Source of the DNA: an uncultured Eubacteriales bacterium
GTDB lineage: Bacteria; Bacillota; Clostridia; Oscillospirales; Oscillospiraceae
Reading direction: 5' to 3'
Length of the DNA: 19,596 bases
Assembly (NCBI GenBank): GCA_905201305.1
Contig: CAJKNS010000011.1
Coordinates: 1 to 19,596, forward strand
Position 1 is the first letter of the stretch; each line of letters starts with the position of its first letter. The position numbers were made by a program, and so were the translations under genes. Positions 6,439 through 13,715 of this stretch are shown piece by piece. The notes below the pieces were generated by a model, which was not told where the DNA came from, searched no databases, and saw only the letters and a program-made list of their open reading frames with translations.

Positions 6439-6996
6439 TTACTGATTTCTCACACCAAAAATCTCCGTCACATGCTCCAAAAGAAACCGCTGCGCCTCCG
6501 GGGCATAAAGCACCGCCTCATATTCCCCATGCATCCCCTGCCGGGTTTCAGTATACAACCCAATCCGCAGCCCTTCCTCCGTGGGAACGCGCCGCTGCTT
6601 ACCATCCGGAGTTGTCACCTTCTGGAGAATGCGCTGCTCCACCAGCCAGTTAGTGATGGCGGTGGTACCGGGACGCTTCATGGCGGGATTGTCCACGGCG
6701 GCATACAAAAGCGCCGTGAATTCCGTGATCCGCAGACCATGATCGGGAAGAACCACCTGTGAGATTTGCTGGGGCGTCATATAAAACGGGACCTTCTGCC
6801 CCTGAAGTGCAACGACGGTGCCGCCATTATCAATCACTTGCTGCAAAATCCCGGACACATAGAAAAAGCACCGTGCCAGACGCACATTGTTGAGCACGGA
6901 ATCCTCCGGAACCTCGTCGCCGGAGATGGGATCAATGCCTTGAGCCAGCTTGTCTAAGTACATTTTTGCGCGCTGCATGATTTCCAGTTCTGTCAT
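6439..6996 (-). CDS. Uncharacterised 185-aa soluble protein
   Basis: I do not recognise this family with confidence. The product is 185 aa with no signal peptide or membrane segment. The N-terminal part (MTELEIMQRAKMYLDKLAQG, IDPISGDEVPED, LNNVRLARCFFYVSGILQQV) looks helical. The second half (TAITNWLVEQRILQKV, TEEGLRIGLYTE, YAPEAQRFLLEHV) has a helix-rich layout reminiscent of a winged-helix or phage antirepressor C-terminal domain, a weak resemblance only. ATG 6996 follows GGAGG by about 6 nt. It is monocistronic, with its own promoter, operator-like dyad and terminator, and faces the end of the CRISPR array. The dyad next to its promoter would fit autoregulation, which is inference. Confidence 0.75.
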   Translation of the reverse strand: MTELEIMQRAKMYLDKLAQGIDPISGDEVPEDSVLNNVRLARCFFYVSGILQQVIDNGGTVVALQGQKVPFYMTPQQISQVVLPDHGLRITEFTALLYAAVDNPAMKRPGTTAITNWLVEQRILQKVTTPDGKQRRVPTEEGLRIGLYTETRQGMHGEYEAVLYAPEAQRFLLEHVTEIFGVRNQ

Positions 6997-7007
6997 GATA
7001 GACCTCC

Positions 7008-7045
7008 TTTACATGGATGAAATCAATGTAAATCTCTGTTTACAT
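7008..7045 (-). promoter_or_regulatory. Operator-like repeats TTTACAT/ATGTAAA at the 6996 promoter
   Basis: TTTACAT (7008-7014) and its inverted copy ATGTAAA (7026-7032) form a perfect 7-bp dyad with an 11-bp spacer. A further TTTACAT at 7039-7045 touches the -10 box. The sites cover the likely transcription start and lead up to the ribosome site, a typical repressor position. Confidence 0.55.
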
Positions 7046-7072
7046 ATTACCAAATATTTACGCGATTTTCAA
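7044..7072 (-). promoter_or_regulatory. Sigma-A promoter of the 6439-6996 gene
   Basis: On the minus strand TTGAAA (plus 7067-7072), a 17-bp spacer and TAATAT (plus 7044-7049) give a near-consensus promoter about 48 bp upstream of the ATG at 6996. Confidence 0.7.
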
Positions 7073-7233
7073 CAAAGTCCTGTAAAAACGGCTGGTGAAC
7101 GGGAACCTGATCCTGTCCACTGACCATTTCATTCGCCGATTGATGCAGCACCGCCACCACACTGATTCGCACCATTCCGCTGTCCGGATGGGTTTTCTGC
7201 ATGATTTTCCCCGCTGATGCCGCACAAAGGGGC

Positions 7234-7262
7234 TGGAACGCTGCCTCTCTTTTGTGTATAAT
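7234..7262 (+). promoter_or_regulatory. Predicted promoter of the 7283-9098 operon
   Basis: TGGAAC (7234-7239), a 17-bp spacer and a perfect TATAAT (7257-7262) precede the GTG start at 7283 by 20 bp, so the transcript would have a very short leader. The -35 box is weak, the -10 box excellent. The preceding 7073-7233 holds no supported gene. Confidence 0.5.
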
Positions 7263-7282
7263 AAGAACCGAGCAATTATCAT

Positions 7283-8194
7283 GTGGATGTGAACAGATTG
7301 AAACAGGCATATTACCATCTGCCGGGTTTATTTGAATTCTATGAGCTATACCGCATCTTCCTCCCGCTATTCCGGACACATAGGGAGTATTTCTACGACT
7401 GGTGCGACATCGGTTCCATCTATGGCGCGCCTGCGGACTGCGTTTGGGGTGGAGGACGCGTGGAAAATGGCGATGCCGATCCCCGCGCGGTGTTGGCGCT
7501 GCTGCGGGAGTACGGAATCTCAGCCCGACTGACTTTTAGTAACTCGCTGCTGCGGGAGGAGCATCTTTCGGACCGGGCATGCAATGGCTTATCCAGGCTG
7601 TTTGCCGAATGTAAGAAACCACCAAACGGCGTCATTGTCCATTCGGAGCTGCTGCTGAAGTATTTACGGCAGCGATATCCGGGATTCTATTTTGTGTCCT
7701 CCACCACAAAGGTCTTGACGGAATTTCCGCAGCTGCGGCAGGAGTTGGAGCGGGAGGAATTCCGCTATGTGGTGCCGGATTTTCGACTCAATGGGGCACT
7801 GGAACAGCTGAACCGGCTGCCGCAGACGCAGAAGGATAAGGTGGAGTTCCTGTGCAACGAATGCTGCTGGTTTGGCTGCGCGGACCGAAAGCGCTGCTAT
7901 GAAGCGGTCAGCCGCAAAAACCTTGGGGAGCCGGGACCGGAGCATCTTTGTACTGCGCCGGATGGAACGCATGGCTATCGGTTTTCGAAGGCAATGACCA
8001 ATCCGGGCTTTATTGGAATCGACGATATTCAAAATGTCTATTTGCCTATGGGCTTTTCCAATTTCAAAATCGAAGGTCGGGGACTGGGCAGCGCACTGAT
8101 TCTGGAATTTCTGCTCTATTATATGACAAAGCCGGAATATCAGCTGCATGTGAGAGAAGCAATCTATCTGGACAACATGCTGGATCTGTTTTAA
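7283..8194 (+). CDS. Peptidase U32-like protein of unknown function
   Basis: The 303-aa product has no signal peptide or membrane helix. Near the C terminus GFSNFKIEGRGLGS resembles the FKIEGR signature of U32 peptidase-like (YhbU/YhbV) proteins, whose bacterial relatives often work with iron-sulfur enzymes in hydroxylation or RNA modification. A cysteine cluster, C-x2-CC-x3-C-x5-C (FLCNECCWFGCADRKRCYE), around residues 193-210 could bind a metal or Fe-S cluster. The start is GTG 7283, just downstream of a TATAAT promoter; the ribosome site is weak (only GAG), so the exact start is uncertain. It heads a three-gene same-strand set with a GNAT enzyme and a Spx/ArsC-type protein. The family call rests on short motifs. 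Confidence 0.6.
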   Translation: MDVNRLKQAYYHLPGLFEFYELYRIFLPLFRTHREYFYDWCDIGSIYGAPADCVWGGGRVENGDADPRAVLALLREYGISARLTFSNSLLREEHLSDRACNGLSRLFAECKKPPNGVIVHSELLLKYLRQRYPGFYFVSSTTKVLTEFPQLRQELEREEFRYVVPDFRLNGALEQLNRLPQTQKDKVEFLCNECCWFGCADRKRCYEAVSRKNLGEPGPEHLCTAPDGTHGYRFSKAMTNPGFIGIDDIQNVYLPMGFSNFKIEGRGLGSALILEFLLYYMTKPEYQLHVREAIYLDNMLDLF

Positions 8195-8239
8195 GCGGCG
8201 CGCAGGGGATGCTATGGCGTTGAATCGGGAGGTTTTCCT

Positions 8240-8680
8240 ATGGAATACAGAGAGATCGACGAGGAGGTAGGGCTTGTCCCATATTACCCAAACTACGATG
8301 TAACTTTGGAGTGGTATCAGGATTTAGACCTGTGCAAGCAGGTGGACAACAGGGACGCGGCATACGATCTTCCGCTGCTGAAAAGAATGTATGACTATTT
8401 GAATACCCACGGTGATTTGTATTACATTCAATATAGAAACAGCCTGTGCGGTGATGTATGCTTGCAGCCAAGCGGCGAGGTGAATATTGTGATTGCAAAG
8501 CCGTTTCAGAACAGGCACATTGGCAGACGGGTGATTGGCGCGCTTACCAAGCTGGCAAGGGAAAAGGGCATCCCGGAGCTGCATGCGGAAATCTATTCCT
8601 TTAATACCCAGTCACAGAACATGTTTCAAAGCGTGGGGTTCGTCAAGGCGGCGGAGGAGCAGTATGTATTGCGCGTGTAA
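8240..8680 (+). CDS. GNAT-family N-acetyltransferase
   Basis: GNAT enzymes transfer an acyl group from acyl-CoA to an amine. The 146-aa length fits a single domain. The typical order is visible: a variable N-terminal half, then VNIVIAKPFQNRHIGRRVIG with a CoA pyrophosphate-binding loop reading QNRHIG (a variant of Q-x-x-G-x-G/A with His for the first Gly), and the C-terminal SFNTQSQNMFQSVGFVKA, the usual N-x-x-A-x-x-x-Y-x-K-x-GF region in degenerate form. ATG 8240 follows GGGAGG by about 7 nt. It lies 45 bp after the U32-like gene and 52 bp before the next gene, so the three are probably co-transcribed. The substrate is unknown. Confidence 0.85.
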   Translation: MEYREIDEEVGLVPYYPNYDVTLEWYQDLDLCKQVDNRDAAYDLPLLKRMYDYLNTHGDLYYIQYRNSLCGDVCLQPSGEVNIVIAKPFQNRHIGRRVIGALTKLAREKGIPELHAEIYSFNTQSQNMFQSVGFVKAAEEQYVLRV

Positions 8681-8732
8681 GCGCCGCAATCATCAATATA
8701 GATTGAATACCAATGGAAAAGGAGCGATACAG

Positions 8733-9098
8733 ATGATAACCTTTGTGTGCTATCCCAAGTGCAGCACCTGTCAGAAGGCGCAGAAGTGGCTGGAGGAACA
8801 TCGGATTCCCTATCAGCTGCGGGACATCAAAACGGACAATCCAAGCGCCCAGGAGCTGAGCAGCTGGCATCAAAACAGCGGACTGCCGCTGAAAAAGTTC
8901 TTTAACACCAGCGGACTGCTCTACCGGTCCATGGAGCTGAAGGAAAAGCTGCCGGGAATGACAGAAGAGGAGATGCTGCGGCTTCTCGCTACTGACGGCA
9001 TGCTGGTAAAGCGTCCGATTCTGGTGGGGGATGGGCTTGTATTGGTGGGCTTTAAGGAAAAGGAATGGAAGGCGCGGCTGTGCCCGGATGAGGAATAA
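8733..9098 (+). CDS. Spx/ArsC-family thioredoxin-fold protein (arsenate reductase-like)
   Basis: The 121-aa protein begins MITFVCYPKCSTCQKAQKWL, the ArsC/Spx-family start, with C10-S-T-C13 at the active site and the family's LKKFFNTSG and VKRPILV segments, the latter supplying the conserved Arg-Pro. The family includes arsenate reductases, YffB-like proteins and the transcription regulator Spx; C-x-x-C favours a redox switch or a YffB-type protein over a confirmed arsenate reductase. ATG 8733 follows AAAGGAG with normal spacing; a longer upstream frame would overlap the GNAT gene and lacks this ribosome site. It is last in the set and followed by a strong terminator. No arsenic-resistance neighbours are present. 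Confidence 0.88.
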   Translation: MITFVCYPKCSTCQKAQKWLEEHRIPYQLRDIKTDNPSAQELSSWHQNSGLPLKKFFNTSGLLYRSMELKEKLPGMTEEEMLRLLATDGMLVKRPILVGDGLVLVGFKEKEWKARLCPDEE

Positions 9099-9187
9099 GG
9101 CAGCGCCGAATTATTGAGACAACGAAAGAGCCAGTATCCGATTGTGGACTGACGGAAGCAAAATTCTATACGGAAGCATAAAACGGT

Positions 9188-9225
9188 TGCCCGCAGACTC
9201 CAAGAAATCACGGAGTCTGCGGGCA
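9188..9225. terminator. Bidirectional terminator between convergent genes
   Basis: A perfect 14-bp stem (9188-9201 with 9212-9225) with a 10-nt loop lies between the end of the + set (9098) and the end of the - operon (9246). T-rich sequence follows on the + side (TTTATC). Confidence 0.8.
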
Positions 9226-9245
9226 TTTATCATACAATATGGGGC

Positions 9246-9959
9246 TTAAAGTGGCTCTCCTCTGGAGGGAAGCACTGCCTCGGAAGCGCATGCCTGTACG
9301 ATTTCGCCGTCCAGGGTTTCCGCCCAAAGGGCAATTTCAATGCAGTGCTCACCGCGGTCATTGACATATTTATCGGTGACGACGGCTCTGCCGATGCAGG
9401 TGTCGCCTTCGGAGCCGTGGCGTTCGCAGTCGCGTCCTTCCATGCCGGGCACTTTATTGAACATCTCTGCCGCATCGGTAGGACCTTGCAGCTCCCGGAA
9501 GAAGGGGAAGAACCGCCAGCTGAACTTGGAGACCCGTCCGTGATCGCCGATGAAGTTGGTGATGGTACGGTAAATTGCCTTGGCGCCGGTGTCATTGTAC
9601 CAGACCATGCGGCCCTTGGGATGGTTCCGGTTGCCCAGATGGATGCTGGTTTCAAACAGATAGTTTCCGTAGTGATCCCGATACATGGTTTCCAGATTGC
9701 CCGGGTCCATGAGCTGCTCCCGGGACAGAGCGCTGCCGCCGTACCAATAGATCATGTTCATGTAGGTGATGGGACCGGTGCAGGTCTTGGGGGCTTCATA
9801 GCCCACTGCCACGTCCTCCCAATAAAGGGGCTCGGCGCCGCACTGAACGCACAGCGCGGGGTCAATTTCCCGGTGCGCCGGACCCATTGCAATGGCGTCT
9901 GCCGGACAATTGGCTTGGCACAGACCGCAGCCGATGCATTCATCTGTAATCACATACAT
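9246..9959 (-). CDS. Chimera of a partial ferredoxin domain and a MaoC-like hotdog domain
   Basis: Residues 1-42 are ferredoxin-like: C8-IG-C11-GL-C14-QAN-C18-P, then C37-VQ-C40-GA. The second Cys motif stops after two cysteines, and the sequence continues EPLYWEDVAVGYEAPKTCTG with PITYMNMIYWYGG, typical of the N terminus of MaoC/FAS1-like acyl dehydratases. The C-terminal VVTDKYVNDRGEHCIEIALW and VLPSR fit a hotdog strand ending. Ligation of one [4Fe-4S] cluster by C8/C11/C14/C18 or with C37/C40/C60 is possible; a normal two-cluster ferredoxin is not. ATG 9959 is preferred because AAGGAG lies 8 nt upstream; a GTG nine bases earlier touches that site. It is the last gene of the - operon, 29 bp after the lipoprotein gene. 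An enzymatic role (hydratase, or acyl-CoA binding with electron transfer) is inference. Confidence 0.75.
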   Translation of the reverse strand: MYVITDECIGCGLCQANCPADAIAMGPAHREIDPALCVQCGAEPLYWEDVAVGYEAPKTCTGPITYMNMIYWYGGSALSREQLMDPGNLETMYRDHYGNYLFETSIHLGNRNHPKGRMVWYNDTGAKAIYRTITNFIGDHGRVSKFSWRFFPFFRELQGPTDAAEMFNKVPGMEGRDCERHGSEGDTCIGRAVVTDKYVNDRGEHCIEIALWAETLDGEIVQACASEAVLPSRGEPL

Positions 9960-9988
9960 AGGGTTCACTCCTTGCTTGGCTTCAAAAT

Positions 9989-11725
9989 TCAGCGGGCGTT
10001 AAAACGGTCCAGCGCAGACTGATAAGCGCCGAGGCACTGGTCCATGCCCATGGTATGAACGGTTTGCACATAGGAATCCCAATCCGTATCCAGATTGTAA
10101 TCGCCCATAATAAACCGGGGGATGCTCTCTGCGATATAGGTGCAGACGTCGCCGGTTGCCGCAGAAATCGATGCGCTTTCCTCGGTGGTAAGGGATGCGT
10201 TGGGGAATGCCCAGGCTCCGTCGCAGTTGCCGGTCCAGGTTTCAATGGCATCAATCTGCACGCCGCTATAGAAGTTCCAGGTGCGCTCCTGAATGCTGAC
10301 ACCCCAGGGGGCGCTGCCGATGGAATAGAGCAGCAGTGCAACCGTCGGCTCAATGCCGTAGCTGCTGTTGGTGATCACGTCGGTATACTCCACCTTGCCG
10401 TCCACCAGATGATAGCTTTCTCCCTCCACGCCGTAGTTCTGGAGCATGGAGCCCTCCTCTGTGTACCAGAAGTTCAGCCATGCCAGTGCTGCTTCGGGAT
10501 TGGAGCAGGTGGCGGACAGACAGGTGCCTGCCACAGAGATGGAATTACCAAACAGCCGTCCTACAGAGGAGGTGTGGTCTGCATGGTCGTCCGTAGCATA
10601 GACGTTAAGGGGCTGAATGGAAAAGTTTTCGGTGGGGCACATGCTGTAATAGTTGCTGATACTGTTGGCATTTGCCCACCAGACGCCAATGTTGTCGGAA
10701 CGCAGCAGCTCCTCATCATGTCCGCCGATGTCGGTTGCTTCAACGGATACAAAGTCCGGATCAATGAGCCCTTCTTCATACCACTGATGCATATTTCTAA
10801 GGTAATCCCGATAGTTGTCCGCAGTAAAGGTGGTGTATACGGTGCCGTCCTGCTGGAACAGACCCAGGTCGTTGCTCTTGAGGTCCGTATACATCACGGC
10901 GTTATAGGCAGTGGTCAGCTGCTTACAGGCGGAGTTATAGTAGAAGGGATTGGTGCAGCCCAGCTGAGACTGGAATGCCTTCAGAACATCGTGGAGCTCG
11001 TCCACGGTGGTGGGAACCTCCATGTTCACCTGCTCCAGCCAGTCGGTGCGGATGACATAGCCCTGCACCTGGGCAAAACGGTTGTAAATCTGGCAGAGCT
11101 GAAGAATTTGACCGTCGTCGGTGCGGCAGCTCTTATCCAGATCCGCATCCTCGGACAGCAGCCGCAGATAATCCGGCGCCCAGTCCTCGGCGTAAGTGCT
11201 CAGGTCCATAATCACGTCGTCGCTGTATGCACTGGAAACGCCGCCGGTGTAGTAAGAATCCACCATAGCCAGGATATCCGCCCAATCGCCTGCGGCAACG
11301 TGCAGGGAGAACAGCGTATAGCCGTCCATTTGACTGGCACATTCAAACGTAATGTTGACGCCGGTTTTTTCGGCGGCAGCCTGGATGGAACTGTAGTCCT
11401 CATAGACGTCGATGCCGTAATCGCCGCCCCATGCCCGCAGGGGTCCCAAGGTTGGCTCGGTGGTCCACATGGTCAGGTCCACCGGCGCACCGTCAATGGG
11501 ATAGCTGACGGTTTTCGCCGGAACTTCCTCTGCGGACTGCGGCTCGTCCAGAGAGACAGCGGAAGCCTCTGCGGGCGACTCCGAGGGTGCCGGGGCAGCA
11601 GTCTCGGCGGTTTCTTCTGAGACGGCTTGGTCAGAACCGGCAGAAGAAACGGGGGCTTCTCCACAGGCAGTCAGACAGGCAAGCAGCATCAGGACTGCGA
11701 GAAGTGAAGATAACAATCTTTTCAT
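9989..11725 (-). CDS. Extracellular solute-binding lipoprotein (ABC-type, family 1-like), copy 1
   Basis: This is probably a ligand-binding lipoprotein on the outer face of the membrane. A lipoprotein signal peptide, MKRLLSSLLAVLMLL then ACLTAC, puts the lipidated Cys at residue 21, followed by a Ser/Ala/Glu-rich linker to about residue 75. The 578-aa length and segments such as VTTAVDELHDVLKAF-like VPTTVDELHDVLKAF, YTTFTADNYRDYLRNMHQWY and AALAWLNFWYTEEGS are typical of large (LplA/YtcQ-like) sugar- or peptide-binding proteins. ATG 11725 follows AAGGAGGA. It is paralogous to the product of 15690-17417. No permease or ATPase genes are in the window, so it may use a distant transporter or act as a sensor. 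It sits between a flavodoxin gene and the ferredoxin/MaoC gene. The ligand is unknown. Confidence 0.88.
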   Translation of the reverse strand: MKRLLSSLLAVLMLLACLTACGEAPVSSAGSDQAVSEETAETAAPAPSESPAEASAVSLDEPQSAEEVPAKTVSYPIDGAPVDLTMWTTEPTLGPLRAWGGDYGIDVYEDYSSIQAAAEKTGVNITFECASQMDGYTLFSLHVAAGDWADILAMVDSYYTGGVSSAYSDDVIMDLSTYAEDWAPDYLRLLSEDADLDKSCRTDDGQILQLCQIYNRFAQVQGYVIRTDWLEQVNMEVPTTVDELHDVLKAFQSQLGCTNPFYYNSACKQLTTAYNAVMYTDLKSNDLGLFQQDGTVYTTFTADNYRDYLRNMHQWYEEGLIDPDFVSVEATDIGGHDEELLRSDNIGVWWANANSISNYYSMCPTENFSIQPLNVYATDDHADHTSSVGRLFGNSISVAGTCLSATCSNPEAALAWLNFWYTEEGSMLQNYGVEGESYHLVDGKVEYTDVITNSSYGIEPTVALLLYSIGSAPWGVSIQERTWNFYSGVQIDAIETWTGNCDGAWAFPNASLTTEESASISAATGDVCTYIAESIPRFIMGDYNLDTDWDSYVQTVHTMGMDQCLGAYQSALDRFNAR

Positions 11726-11749
11726 AAGAATCCTCCTTAAACTATTGTT

Positions 11750-11768
11750 CGGTGTTTGCCCAACACCG
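11750..11768 (-). promoter_or_regulatory. Intercistronic hairpin in the minus-strand operon
   Basis: CGGTGTT (11750-11756) and AACACCG (11762-11768) form a 7-bp stem in the 46-bp gap between the flavodoxin stop and the lipoprotein start. No U-tract follows. It could stabilise or trim the downstream mRNA end, a common arrangement for highly expressed binding proteins. Confidence 0.4.
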
Positions 11769-11771
11769 CGG

Positions 11772-12626
11772 TTAACTGATGGAGATGTACTGGGAGCCGG
11801 CGGGCTTGCGTTCTCCGTTCCAGGAGTAGAAATAGTCCTCTACCAGATCGGATATCAGAGCCTTTGCTTTCATTTCGTCTCTGGGGCTGGGTTTCTGCTC
11901 CATATGGGTGTGGAAGAAGTAGGAGCCGATGTGCTTGTTGCCGTCTGCGTCATAATAGACCTTAGGCGCGGGAATATCGCCGCAGAATACCATGGGTTTT
12001 TCTCCGTCCTTGATTCCGGCAGGACCAAACTCCATGCCGCAGCAGGCAAACTGACCCACGGGAATGCAGTTTCTGGAACGGAGATACAGCTCCAGAGTTG
12101 CCAGCACAGGAAGGCACTCGTTGGAGCCGGATTCGCCGCCGCCATAGGTGGTAAAGGCAATGCCCAGCGGCTGATAAAGTCCCTGCGGCTTCATACCGCC
12201 GGCGTAGACATAATGCCCTGCGGTGTAGTCCGGACGGCTCCACTGGGGACCGTCCATGGGCATCATGCTGCCTTCTCCCTTGTCCGGATCCATACCCTTG
12301 GGGAAGCCTGCGCCGCCTGCATGAAAGCTCTTGCCTGCTTCGGCGTTGGCAGTGACGTTTTTCTCCAAATCGCTGCCGCCGCCGGGGCTGAACAGCTTAA
12401 TCATGGCAGAGGTCGGTGCGCCTGCGATGATCGGGCTGCCGATGCACACCACATCGAAATCCTCAAAGTACGTTTTTCCGGCATACTGGCTCCAGTCCAT
12501 CCGGTTCTTGATCTTGACCATGGTGACCTCCATGCAGTAATGCTCAAAGGTTTCCCGGAACCAATTCGCCACCTTTTCGGTGTTGCCGGTGATGCTGGAG
12601 TAAATAATCAGGGCTTTTCCTTTCAT
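11772..12626 (-). CDS. Enlarged flavodoxin-family protein
   Basis: Flavodoxins bind FMN and carry electrons. Residues 1-65 show the fold: KALIIYSSITGNTEKVA with the phosphate loop S10-x-T-G-N-T16, then VVCIGSPIIAGAPTSA near 59-74. At 284 aa it is almost twice the usual length; the extra sequence includes a Gly/Met/Asp-rich stretch (about 80-140, with PGGGSDLEKN, HAGGAGFPKGMDPD and GHYVYAGGMKPQG) and a C-terminal tail with HIGSYFFHTHMEQKPS. FTTYGGGESGSNE near 155-170 could be a second flavin loop. ATG 12626 has AGGAGA upstream. It is the first gene of the - operon and divergent from a LysR regulator. No signal peptide: cytoplasmic. The partner enzyme is unknown; the ferredoxin/MaoC chimera in the same operon is a candidate. 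Confidence 0.85.
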   Translation of the reverse strand: MKGKALIIYSSITGNTEKVANWFRETFEHYCMEVTMVKIKNRMDWSQYAGKTYFEDFDVVCIGSPIIAGAPTSAMIKLFSPGGGSDLEKNVTANAEAGKSFHAGGAGFPKGMDPDKGEGSMMPMDGPQWSRPDYTAGHYVYAGGMKPQGLYQPLGIAFTTYGGGESGSNECLPVLATLELYLRSRNCIPVGQFACCGMEFGPAGIKDGEKPMVFCGDIPAPKVYYDADGNKHIGSYFFHTHMEQKPSPRDEMKAKALISDLVEDYFYSWNGERKPAGSQYISIS

Positions 12627-12670
12627 AGATGCATTCTCCTATATCATTTGTCTGGGGGAGAAAATGCGCA

Positions 12671-12699
12671 TTTACACACAAAACAATTTGTGCTACAAT
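12671..12699 (+). promoter_or_regulatory. Predicted promoter in the lysR/flavodoxin intergenic region
   Basis: TTTACA (12671-12676), a 17-bp spacer and TACAAT (12694-12699) form a good + strand promoter about 130 bp before the LysR start. It overlaps an ACAAT-N7-ATTGT dyad (12695-12711), a possible second regulator site. No clear consensus promoter is visible for the minus-strand flavodoxin operon, which fits activator dependence. Confidence 0.45.
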
Positions 12700-12786
12700 A
12701 AAATAAATTGTTGTAAATACACAAAATCCTTCTATGCCCATGATAGCACAGAAGGGTTTTCTGGTAAAATACCTTTTATGGGGCTA

Positions 12787-12810
12787 ATTCATAACGTATA
12801 TGTTATGAAT
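12787..12810. promoter_or_regulatory. LysR-type operator (ATAAC-N6-GTTAT)
   Basis: A perfect 9-bp dyad, ATTCATAAC-GTATAT-GTTATGAAT, lies 5 bp before the ribosome site of the LysR gene and contains the family's T-N11-A pattern. LysR regulators usually bind such a site to control themselves and a divergent operon. It lies about 165 bp from the flavodoxin start, so activation of that operon would need further sites such as the 12695-12711 dyad. Confidence 0.7.
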
Positions 12811-12827
12811 CGATGGAGGACAGAACC

Positions 12828-13703
12828 ATGGAGCTACGTCAACTGGAATACTTCTGCGAGGCGGCAAAGCATCAGCACATTTCCAAGGCGGCTGATGCGC
12901 TGTTTATCTCTCAGCCGGCGTTGAGCAGAGCCATTAAGAATCTGGAGGAGGAATTGCAGGTGCCGCTGTTTGTACCCCAGGGTCGCGGGGTTCGGCTGAG
13001 CGTCTATGGGGTTTACTTTTACAGTGTGGTTTCCCGCATCCTCTCAGAGCTGAGCACGGCAAGGCACACCATGCATCTGCAAAGCCTTGCCAACGATGTC
13101 TGCATCTCGGTTACCAATGAGATTCCCGAGCTGTTTCCCGGTCTGCTGCGGGGATTCTTGCAGCAGTATCCGGGCGTACCCATTGCGGAGTCGCCCAGCC
13201 GTGCCATGCTGCGGGACAGTCCGGAGCATAAGCGGGACGGATTTATCCTGTCCTACTATCCGGCGCAGATGCAATGGGCATGCAGCGAATGCATCAGGAA
13301 GGACCCCTACATTTTACTGGTGTCCAGAAGCCACCGGCTGGCGCAGTCTTCTGAGGTTTCCCTGGCGGAATTGCGGGGGGATCCGCTGATTGCCTACTCC
13401 GCACTGCCGCTGCCGGAGAAATTTGAGCAATATCTCTCATATCCCAATTATCTGATGAGCGATCTGACCAGTCTGGCACGATTGGTTTCGCAGAATTACG
13501 GCATTTCGGTGATTCCGGGTTCCTTTTGGCAGCAGCTGCAGCCGGAACTGCTGCAAATTCCTGCGGAGTCCATGCCCGTTGCCATATCGCTGTCGGATTC
13601 GGATGCGGCATTGCAGCTGTACTTATCCTACCCGGAGAAAGAGGAGTTTTCCTCGGTGGAGAAGCTGTTTATGGATTTTTGCAGACAATTCTTTTCTGAA
13701 TGA
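12828..13703 (+). CDS. LysR-family transcriptional regulator
   Basis: LysR proteins are tetrameric regulators with an N-terminal winged helix and a C-terminal effector-binding domain. Residues 1-60 carry the classic MELRQLEYFCEAAKHQHISK, then AADALFISQPALSRAIKNLE, EELQVPLF, and RGVRLSVYG. The C-terminal part (about 90-291) includes ISVTNEIPELFPGLLRGFLQ and SLARLVSQNYGISVIPGSFW, typical of the periplasmic-binding-like domain. The 291-aa length is normal. ATG 12828 follows GGAGGA (12815-12820); a start 15 bp upstream would lie inside that site. It is divergent from the flavodoxin-lipoprotein-ferredoxin/MaoC operon, its likely target. The effector is unknown. Confidence 0.93.
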   Translation: MELRQLEYFCEAAKHQHISKAADALFISQPALSRAIKNLEEELQVPLFVPQGRGVRLSVYGVYFYSVVSRILSELSTARHTMHLQSLANDVCISVTNEIPELFPGLLRGFLQQYPGVPIAESPSRAMLRDSPEHKRDGFILSYYPAQMQWACSECIRKDPYILLVSRSHRLAQSSEVSLAELRGDPLIAYSALPLPEKFEQYLSYPNYLMSDLTSLARLVSQNYGISVIPGSFWQQLQPELLQIPAESMPVAISLSDSDAALQLYLSYPEKEEFSSVEKLFMDFCRQFFSE

Positions 13704-13715
13704 TCCCGGCAATCA

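Noticed and set aside
8733..9098. True arsenate reductase of an ars operon
   Set aside because: No arsR, arsB or acr3 neighbours, and the C-x-x-C fits the wider Spx/YffB family; function left at family level.
10055..11620. Long + strand frame (521 codons) opposite the first lipoprotein gene
   Set aside because: It is antisense to a gene with a clear lipoprotein signal and ribosome site; the open antisense frame follows from its codon usage.
11745..12701. 318-codon + strand frame opposite the flavodoxin gene
   Set aside because: Antisense shadow; the opposite strand carries a clear flavodoxin N terminus.
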